Shown here one piece after another: positions 57,977 through 64,000 of a DNA stretch of 64,000 nt. The stretch comes from Metapseudomonas boanensis (GTDB lineage: Bacteria > Pseudomonadota > Gammaproteobacteria > Pseudomonadales > Pseudomonadaceae): the NCBI RefSeq assembly GCF_018704125.1, contig NZ_JAGTIS010000002.1, positions 620,001 to 684,000 of the forward strand, in the 5' to 3' direction. The notes under the pieces are model-generated. The model ran no database searches. It saw only the letters and a program-made list of their open reading frames with translations, and was not told the origin of the DNA. Every line of letters starts with the position of its first letter. The stretch's first letter is position 1. Made by a program: the position numbers and the translations under genes.

Positions 57977-58908
57977 GCCATCGACGTCGACTCGCCCATC
58001 AGCAGCGGCTGGTTGAGCTCGACGCAGGCCCTCAGGTACTCCGACACCAGGCTGATGCGCTTGAGCTTGCGCAAATCCTCGCTGTAGTAGATCCAGAACT
58101 GCCGGACCACCTCCACCTCGTCCGGCAACACTTCGCGCAGACGCGGGTCCGGGCAGGCGAGGAAGCACGGCAGGACAGCCAGCGCCCGTCCTTCCAGTGC
58201 GGCATGGTAATGGGCGATCACGCTGGTGCTGCGCAGCTGGCGCTGGGCACCGGGCACCAGGTCATTGAGGTAGAGCAGCTTGGAGCTGAACGCCAAGTCC
58301 TCGACGTAGGAAATGAACGGATGGCCGACGAGGTCATCCCGGCTGCGGATCGGCGCGTGGTTGGCCAGGTACTCCGGCGTGGCGTACAGGCGCAGGCGGT
58401 AGTCGCAGAGCTTGGAGCAGACATAGGGCCCGCGTTCTGGACGCTCCAGGGTGATGGCGATGTCCGCCTCGCGCCGCGACAGGCTGACGAAGTGCGGCAC
58501 CGGCAGGATATCCAGCGAGATATGCGGATAGCGATCCTGGAAGCGGCTCATGTGTGGCGTGACGAAACAGGATCCAAAGCCCTCGGTGCAGCCGATACGC
58601 ACGTGCCCAGACAGCTCCAGCCCAGCTCCGGAAACCTGCTCGCAAGCTGCCTGCAGGGTGCTCTCCAAGGTTTCGGCATAGCTCAGCATGCGCTGGCCTT
58701 CGATCGTGAGCACGAACCCCGCCGACCGCGATTTTTCGAACAGCAAGGCACCCAGGCTCTGCTCCAGCGCCCGGATGCGCCGCGACACCGTGGTGTAGTC
58801 GACACCCAGGCGCCGGGCCGCGCCGCTGGCCGTACGGATCCGTGCCACTTCGAGGAAAAAGCGCATGTCGTCCCAGTTCAGGCGTTCTTGATTCGTGCTT
58901 TTTTGCAT
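57958..58908 (-). CDS. LysR-family regulator
   Basis: The 316-residue protein has a LysR helix-turn-helix at the N terminus (NWDDMRFFLEVARIRTASGAARRL, DYTTVSRRIRALEQSLG) and a C-terminal effector-binding domain (GHVRIGCTEGFGSCFV, IRSRDDLVGHPFISYVED). The N terminus resembles BauR-type regulators of beta-alanine/semialdehyde catabolism, which suits the neighbouring mmsA, but this is a family resemblance. It is divergent from comM and overlaps the TetR gene tail to tail. Confidence 0.87.
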   Translation of the reverse strand: MQKSTNQERLNWDDMRFFLEVARIRTASGAARRLGVDYTTVSRRIRALEQSLGALLFEKSRSAGFVLTIEGQRMLSYAETLESTLQAACEQVSGAGLELSGHVRIGCTEGFGSCFVTPHMSRFQDRYPHISLDILPVPHFVSLSRREADIAITLERPERGPYVCSKLCDYRLRLYATPEYLANHAPIRSRDDLVGHPFISYVEDLAFSSKLLYLNDLVPGAQRQLRSTSVIAHYHAALEGRALAVLPCFLACPDPRLREVLPDEVEVVRQFWIYYSEDLRKLKRISLVSEYLRACVELNQPLLMGESTSMAYLPAA

Positions 58909-59072
58909 GATCAGCAGGCTTTGTTAGGCATCGCCAGTGGAAATACGCCTACTTATACGCGTCTCGTCTCGACCGGGCCACCCGGACCACAGGCTGGACT
59001 CAGGCCCTCGGGTCTCCCTAGACTCCTGCGACCAGCCGCAGGAAGCGGTTGTCGATCGATCAAGGAGTGATC

Positions 59073-60569
59073 ATGTCCCTGGCCATTGTCCACAGCCGCG
59101 CCCAGGTCGGCGTTGAAGCCCCATCCGTGACCGTCGAGGCGCACTTGGCCAACGGCCTGCCCTCGCTGGCCCTGGTCGGCCTGCCGGAAGCGGCGGTGAA
59201 AGAAAGCAAGGACCGCGTGCGCAGCGCCATTCTCAATAGCGGCTTCGATTTCCCACCCCGGCGCATCACCCTCAACCTGGCCCCTGCCGACCTCCCCAAG
59301 GACGGTGGCCGCTTCGACCTGGCCATTGCCCTCGGCGTGCTCGCCGCCAGCGGCCAACTCCCAGCCGCAAGCCTGGAGCAGGTGGAATGCCTAGGCGAGC
59401 TCGCCCTTTCCGGTACCCTGCGCCCAGTGCAGGGCGTGCTGCCAGCGGCATTGGCTGCCCGCGCAGCAGGACGCACCCTGGTGGTGCCGCGAGAAAACGC
59501 CGAGGAAGCCAGCCTCGCCAGCGGCCTGAACGTACTGGCGGTCGGACACCTGCTGGAACTGACTGCGCACTTCGCCGGCCACACCCCACTGGCGCCTTAC
59601 CAGGCCCAGGGGCTGGTGCAGGAACGACCACCCTATCCCGACCTCGCCGACGTTCAAGGCCAGGCATCGGCCAAACGTGCCCTGCTGGTGGCCGCCGCCG
59701 GATCGCACAATCTACTGTTCTGCGGTCCACCCGGCACCGGCAAGACCTTGCTGGCCAGCCGCCTCCCCGGCCTGCTGCCGCCCCTGGAGGAAGACGAAGC
59801 GCTGGAAGTGGCGGCCATCCACTCGGTGGCCAGTCACGCTCCGCTGCAAGCCTGGCCCCAGCGCCCCTTCCGTCACCCGCACCACAGCGCCTCGGGGGCG
59901 GCGTTGGTGGGGGGCGGCAGCCGACCGAAACCGGGCGAAATCACCCTGGCGCATCAGGGCGTGCTGTTCCTCGACGAATTGCCGGAGTTCGACCGCAAGG
60001 TCCTGGAAGTGCTGCGCGAACCGCTGGAAAGCGGCGAGATCGTGATTGCACGCGCCCATGACAAGGTGCGCTTCCCGGCACGCTTCCAACTCGTCGCGGC
60101 GATGAACCCCTGCCCCTGTGGATATCTCGGTGACCCCGGTGGGCGCTGCCGCTGCTCACCGGACCAGATCCAGCGCTACCGTGCCAAGCTCTCCGGGCCG
60201 CTGCTCGACCGGATTGACCTGCACCTGACCGTCGCCCGCGAGGTCACCGCCCTGGAGCCCGTCGCCCAAAACGGTCCCAGCAGCCTCGAGGCCGCCACCG
60301 AAGTCGCCCGGGCCCGCCGCGTGCAACTCCAGCGCCAGGGCTGCGCCAATGCCTTCCTCGACCTCAAGGGACTGCGCCTGCACTGCGTCCTGGCCAAGCA
60401 GGACCGCGTATGGCTGGAAAGCGCCTGCGAGCGCCTCAACCTGTCGCTGCGCGCGGCCCACCGCATCCTCAAGGTGGCACGCACCCTGGCAGACCTGGAA
60501 CAGACCACGAGCATAGGCCGGCCCCACTTGGCCGAGGCACTGCAATACCGTCCGGAGCCGCAGGTGTGA
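59073..60569 (+). CDS. comM: ComM/YifB AAA+ helicase
   Basis: The 498-residue protein has an N-terminal Lon-like domain (SLAIVHSRAQVGVEAPSVTV, LVGLPEAAVKESKDRV), an MCM-type AAA+ core with Walker A GPPGTGKTLLASRLPGLL near residue 205 and Walker B GVLFLDELPEF, and a C-terminal domain with the NPCPCGY zinc-type motif and LDRIDLHLTV. ComM drives branch migration during natural transformation. GGAG precedes the ATG at 59073; a start eight codons upstream is less likely. Confidence 0.95.
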   Translation: MSLAIVHSRAQVGVEAPSVTVEAHLANGLPSLALVGLPEAAVKESKDRVRSAILNSGFDFPPRRITLNLAPADLPKDGGRFDLAIALGVLAASGQLPAASLEQVECLGELALSGTLRPVQGVLPAALAARAAGRTLVVPRENAEEASLASGLNVLAVGHLLELTAHFAGHTPLAPYQAQGLVQERPPYPDLADVQGQASAKRALLVAAAGSHNLLFCGPPGTGKTLLASRLPGLLPPLEEDEALEVAAIHSVASHAPLQAWPQRPFRHPHHSASGAALVGGGSRPKPGEITLAHQGVLFLDELPEFDRKVLEVLREPLESGEIVIARAHDKVRFPARFQLVAAMNPCPCGYLGDPGGRCRCSPDQIQRYRAKLSGPLLDRIDLHLTVAREVTALEPVAQNGPSSLEAATEVARARRVQLQRQGCANAFLDLKGLRLHCVLAKQDRVWLESACERLNLSLRAAHRILKVARTLADLEQTTSIGRPHLAEALQYRPEPQV

Positions 60570-60692
60570 AACGAACGGATCACCAACAAAGCTATCAGGA
60601 GACAAACAACAAGAGATTGGCTCTATCGAATGTGCTAGGTTGCTGCGCCTTCCGCCCTTGGCGGCCATCCGATTACAAGGAGAGCTAGCTCA

Positions 60693-62191
60693 ATGGAGGC
60701 ACGTTCGTCTTCGCAATCCACCCTCAACCCGCCGGTCTTTTTCGGCTCCTCCCTGCTCATCATCGCCCTGGTCCTGTTCAGCACCCTGGCCCAGGAACAG
60801 GCTCAGACGCTGTTCGTTCACATCCAGGACTGGATCGTGGTCAACGCCAGTTGGTTCTATGTCCTGAGCGTGGCGTTGATCCTTATCACCGTGGTCTTCC
60901 TGGCCATCAGCCGCTTCGGCGACATCAAGCTTGGCCCCGACCATAGCCAGCCCGATTACCGCAACCGCACCTGGTTCGCCATGCTGTTTTCCACAGGCAT
61001 GGGCATCGGCCTGATGTTCTTCGGCGTCGCCGAACCGCTGATGCACTATGCCAACCCACCAGTGGGCGATGCCAACACGGTGGCCGCCGCGAAGGAGGCG
61101 ATGAAGCTCACATTCTTCCACTGGGGCCTGCATGCCTGGGCGATCTACGCCATTGTCGCGCTGATCCTGGCCTACTTCTGCTTCCGCCATGACTTGCCGC
61201 TAACCCTGCGCTCGGCGCTCTATTGGGGCTGGTGGCTGTCCTGGTCGCCTTTCGTCGGGCTGTTCATCGCCCGCATCTCCCGTGGTCGCACCATCCGCGA
61301 ATTTGTCTGTGGCGTGCTCTTCGTCCCGGCCGGCTTCACCTTGCTGTGGATGACGGTATTCGGCGATACAGCCATCCACATGGTGCTCCACCAAGGCCTG
61401 ACGGGCCTTAGCGAGACTGTCGCCCGGGATAGCTCGCTGGCGCTGTTTGTCTTCCTCGAGCAGTTCCCCTTCGCATCGCTGCTGTCGCTGGTGGCGGTGT
61501 GGTGGACATGCTGGCCTCCGGCGGGCGCGAGAACACGCCGCTCTGGCAGCGCCTGTTCTGGTCGATCCTGATCGGCGTGGTGGCCATGGCCCTGCTGCTG
61601 GCCGACGGCCTCAAGGCCCTGCAGACCGCCACCATCGCCAGTGCCCTGCCCTTTGCAATGGTGCTGTTGGCCGCGACCTGGGGACTGCTCAAGGCCCTGC
61701 ACCGCGATGCCACCAAGCGCGGCATCCGCTACCAGGCGCTGAACCTCTCTCGCCCCGCCCATCGCCAGCAAGGTGGCTGGCAGCGGCGCCTGCGCAACAT
61801 CCTGATGTTCTCGCGCCGTACCCACGTCACCCGGTTCATCGGCGAAGTGGTGCAGCCTGCCTGCGATGAAGTAGCCGAGGAGCTACGCAAGCAGGGCTAC
61901 GAGGTGCAGGTGAAGAACGGCGCAGATGGTCGCTGCAAGCTCACCGTCGGGCACGGCGCGGATGTGGATTTCAGCTACGAGGTGCGTCCTCGCACCTTCC
62001 TCCTGCCGCGCTTCGCCCCCCGCGACAACAACGATGAGAGCAGCGATGCGCGCAAATACTTCCGCGCCGAGGTCTACCTGCGCGAAGGCGGGCAGGATTA
62101 CGACGTGATGGGCTGGAGCCGCGAGGAAGTGATCGGCGACCTGCTCGACCAGTACGAGAAGCACCTGCACTTCCTGCATGTGGTGCGCTGA
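60693..62191 (+). pseudogene. betT: Broken choline/betaine BCCT transporter (betT)
   Basis: The start (GGAG ten bases upstream) and the first 177 residues are an ordinary BetT N terminus, with spans 1-4 and TGMGIGLMFFGVAEPLMHYA. At about 61217-61225 the sequence jumps in frame from RSALY to WGWWLSWSPFVG; the family has about 125 residues between these points, including three spans. At about 61497-61505 the frame is lost: LLSLVAV runs out of frame and VDMLASGGRENTPLW resumes two bases shifted, with the intervening segment that carries the conserved TS-S-DSG motif missing. The rest, to 62191, is a normal C terminus. About 500 of about 660 residues remain. No functional transporter is expected unless this is an assembly error. 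Confidence 0.92.
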
Positions 62192-62355
62192 GCCAGCGAA
62201 GCCCAACAAGGGCGGCAACGCCGCCCCATGGGCTTGCACGCAACCCGTTGGGCTTCGCTCAGCTCAGCGCCAGGCCGAAACATTTATCCACAGCCTGACG
62301 CTGGCCTGCTCGCGCCAGGCTGCGATACTCGGCGGCTTTTCCAGCGGAAACCGGC

Positions 62356-63171
62356 ATGACCAGCTTCACCCTAGGCCCCCTCGCCATTCCCACGCCGCAC
62401 GCCCTGCTGTACCTGGGCTTCTTCGCCGCGCTGTTCAGCGGCTGGCTGGCCGGGCGCAAACGCAAGGCCAATCCCGAGGCGGCGCTGTTCGCCATGCTAC
62501 TTGGCGGCCTGCTGGTGGCACGCCTGACATTCGTCGCGCGCTACTTCGAGCAGTACGCAGCAGTGCCCATGGGCCTGCTGGATATCCGCGATGGCGGTTT
62601 CAAGCCCTGGCCGGGCGTACTGGCAGCGGCGGCGATCGGCGCCGTGCTGGCCTGGCGCTCACCGGTCTTGCGCCGTCCGCTGGCCATCGCCCTGACTGTG
62701 GGCGGCCTGCTCTGGGGCTGCGCCAGCGCTATCCTCTCGGCCCTCGACCAGGGTCGGCAGTTGCCCGAGCTGACCCTGCACGACCTGCACGGTAACCCGA
62801 TCGCCCTGCACGATCTGGACGGCCGGCCGCTGGTGGTGAACCTCTGGGCCACCTGGTGCCCGCCGTGCCGACGCGAAATTCCGGTGCTGGAAGCCGCCCA
62901 GCGAAACCATCCCGAGGTGCGCTTCGTGCTGGTGAACCAGGGGGAGCACGCCGAAGCGGTGGCCCGCTTCCTAACCGTGCAGGGCTTGAAGCCCAGCGAT
63001 GTGCTGCTCGACAGCGGCAACCGCCTGGGCCAAGCCACCGGCTCATCTGGTCTGCCAACAACGCTGTTCTACGATGCCCAGGGCCGCTTGCAGCACAGCC
63101 ACATGGGCGAGCTCTCAGCCGCGACCCTGGCGCATGGGCTGCGCCAGTTCCCCGATCCCGCCGGGCGCTAG
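62356..63171 (+). CDS. TlpA-like thioredoxin with N-terminal membrane domain
   Basis: The 271-residue protein has about four membrane spans in residues 15-130 that resemble a shortened prolipoprotein diacylglyceryl transferase-type domain, then a periplasmic thioredoxin domain with active-site CPPC (C168, C171 in WATWCPPCRREIPVL) and the cis-proline segment GLPTTLFYD. It is probably a periplasmic thiol:disulfide oxidoreductase. In P. aeruginosa similar proteins sit with dsbD/dsbG genes; none is seen here. It overlaps the downstream convergent LysR gene by four bases. Confidence 0.88.
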   Translation: MTSFTLGPLAIPTPHALLYLGFFAALFSGWLAGRKRKANPEAALFAMLLGGLLVARLTFVARYFEQYAAVPMGLLDIRDGGFKPWPGVLAAAAIGAVLAWRSPVLRRPLAIALTVGGLLWGCASAILSALDQGRQLPELTLHDLHGNPIALHDLDGRPLVVNLWATWCPPCRREIPVLEAAQRNHPEVRFVLVNQGEHAEAVARFLTVQGLKPSDVLLDSGNRLGQATGSSGLPTTLFYDAQGRLQHSHMGELSAATLAHGLRQFPDPAGR

Positions 63172-64000
63172 CCCAACAGTTCCACCGCTGGCAGCACCAG
63201 GGAGGTCACCTCTGCCTGCAGGAAATCCCGCAACCGGCGCAAGCGGTCCTGGCCGCTGCGGGCGCGGGGCCAGACCAGGTAGTAACTCTCACCGCTGGCC
63301 ACTGCGGTGGGCCAGGGCAGACCGATGCGTCCCAGGGCCACGTCCTCGGCCACCATCACCAGATCGCCAATGGAAACGCCATAGCCGCGGGTCGCGGCGA
63401 CTATCCCCAGCTCCAGGGTGTCGAACACCTGGCCGCCCTTGAGCGACACCTGATCACCCAGCTCCATGCGCTGCAACCACTTGCGCCAGTCACGGCGGTC
63501 CGGCGTCGGGTGCAGCAGCTCGGTCTGCTGCAGACGTTCCAGGCTCCAGGGCTCGACCGCCTGCGAAGGCTCGCACACCGGGATCAGCCATTCACTGAAC
63601 AGCAGGGTCACCTCCCAGTCCTGATTGAAGTGGCCGTCGCTGAGCAACACCGCGCAATCGAAGGGCTCGTGCTGGAAATCCACCTTATCCACATCCATCC
63701 AGGCGCTGGTGAGCTGCACCTCGACATCGGGGTTGAGGTAGCGAAAGCGGCTGAGGCGCGAGAGTAACCAGCGCATGGTCAGGGTCGAGGGCGCCTTGAG
63801 GCGCAGGGTGGCATCGTCGACCCGCAGCGTCGTGCAGGCGCGCTCCAGGGCATCGAAGCCATCGCGCAGGCCGGGTAAGAGCATGCGCGCCGGCTCGGTC
63901 AGTTGCAGATTGCGCCCCTGACGCTCGAACAGGCGGCAGGAAAAGTGCTCCTCCAGGGTGCGAATGTGGCGGCTGACCGCACTCTGGGTGATGGCCAACT
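63168..64000 (-). CDS. LysR-family regulator (GcvA type), N terminus beyond window
   Basis: The 277 codons present (up to base 64000) include most of a GcvA-like LysR regulator. The recognition helix (LAITQSAVSRHIRTLEEHFSC) is cut at its start; the dimerisation and effector domains follow (LKAPSTLTMRWLLSRLSRF, GQVFDTLELGIVAATRGYGVSIG). The first residues lie beyond the window. Target and ligand are unknown; in P. aeruginosa a LysR gene also lies near betT. Confidence 0.85.
   Translation of the reverse strand, partial: LAITQSAVSRHIRTLEEHFSCRLFERQGRNLQLTEPARMLLPGLRDGFDALERACTTLRVDDATLRLKAPSTLTMRWLLSRLSRFRYLNPDVEVQLTSAWMDVDKVDFQHEPFDCAVLLSDGHFNQDWEVTLLFSEWLIPVCEPSQAVEPWSLERLQQTELLHPTPDRRDWRKWLQRMELGDQVSLKGGQVFDTLELGIVAATRGYGVSIGDLVMVAEDVALGRIGLPWPTAVASGESYYLVWPRARSGQDRLRRLRDFLQAEVTSLVLPAVELLG

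Overview
The window is chromosomal DNA of a high-GC Pseudomonas, most likely from the P. aeruginosa / P. citronellolis / P. resinovorans side of the genus. The gene order (zapA, 6S RNA, fthC, ubiD, rho, trxA, ppx/ppk, hemB, algP, algQ, the hemC-D-X-Y operon, algR, algZ, argH, cyaA, rnk, cyaY, lppL, lysA, dapF, xerC, sutA, amtB-glnK, ubiK, comM, betT) is the syntenic block known in P. aeruginosa around PA5227-PA5293. No rRNA, tRNA, prophage, insertion sequence or CRISPR array was seen; most of the window is conserved core chromosome.

Layout. 1-5.4 kb: end of zapA, 6S RNA, fthC, a 43-codon membrane peptide, an EVE protein, a CHASE-PAS-GGDEF cyclase, a FliL-like protein and a quinone reductase. 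5.4-15 kb: ubiD coupled to a ferredoxin-type flavin reductase, rho, trxA, then ppx and ppk1 converging on a shared terminator, and hemB. 15-25.5 kb: membrane and accessory genes (DedA, sterol desaturase-like hydroxylase, hydrolase, elbB, thioesterase, cytochrome c-FTR1 iron permease, LysE exporter, MscS channel, ABC-F ATPase). 25.5-35.6 kb: the alginate/heme block algP, algQ, dsbB-type gene, algZ-algR and hemC-hemD-hemX-hemY, all on the minus strand, interrupted by a plus-strand sorbosone-dehydrogenase-like gene. 35.8-48.8 kb: argH, cyaA, rnk, cyaY with an AraC-type neighbour, the lppL-lysA-dapF-DUF484-xerC-HAD operon, sutA and yjbQ. 48.9-51.3 kb: the nitrogen-control pair glnK-amtB behind a recognisable sigma-54 promoter with tandem NtrC-like sites, and ubiK. 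51.6-59 kb: a branched-chain acid catabolic cluster (acyl-CoA ligase, mmsA, mmsB, acyl-CoA dehydrogenase) with TetR and LysR regulators, set between ubiK and comM, which are adjacent in P. aeruginosa. 59-64 kb: comM, a broken betT, a TlpA-like protein and a LysR gene cut by the window end.

The clearest anomaly is betT. Its product lacks about 125 residues in frame (three membrane helices) and then loses frame at a second short deletion that removes the segment where the family carries its serine/aspartate motif. Other notable points are the nitrogen-regulated glnK promoter, two copies of a composite palindromic repeat of about 150 bp, a REP-type inverted pair between mmsA and mmsB, and a perfect 51-bp tandem duplication inside algP. 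I did not find a convincing undescribed multi-gene system.
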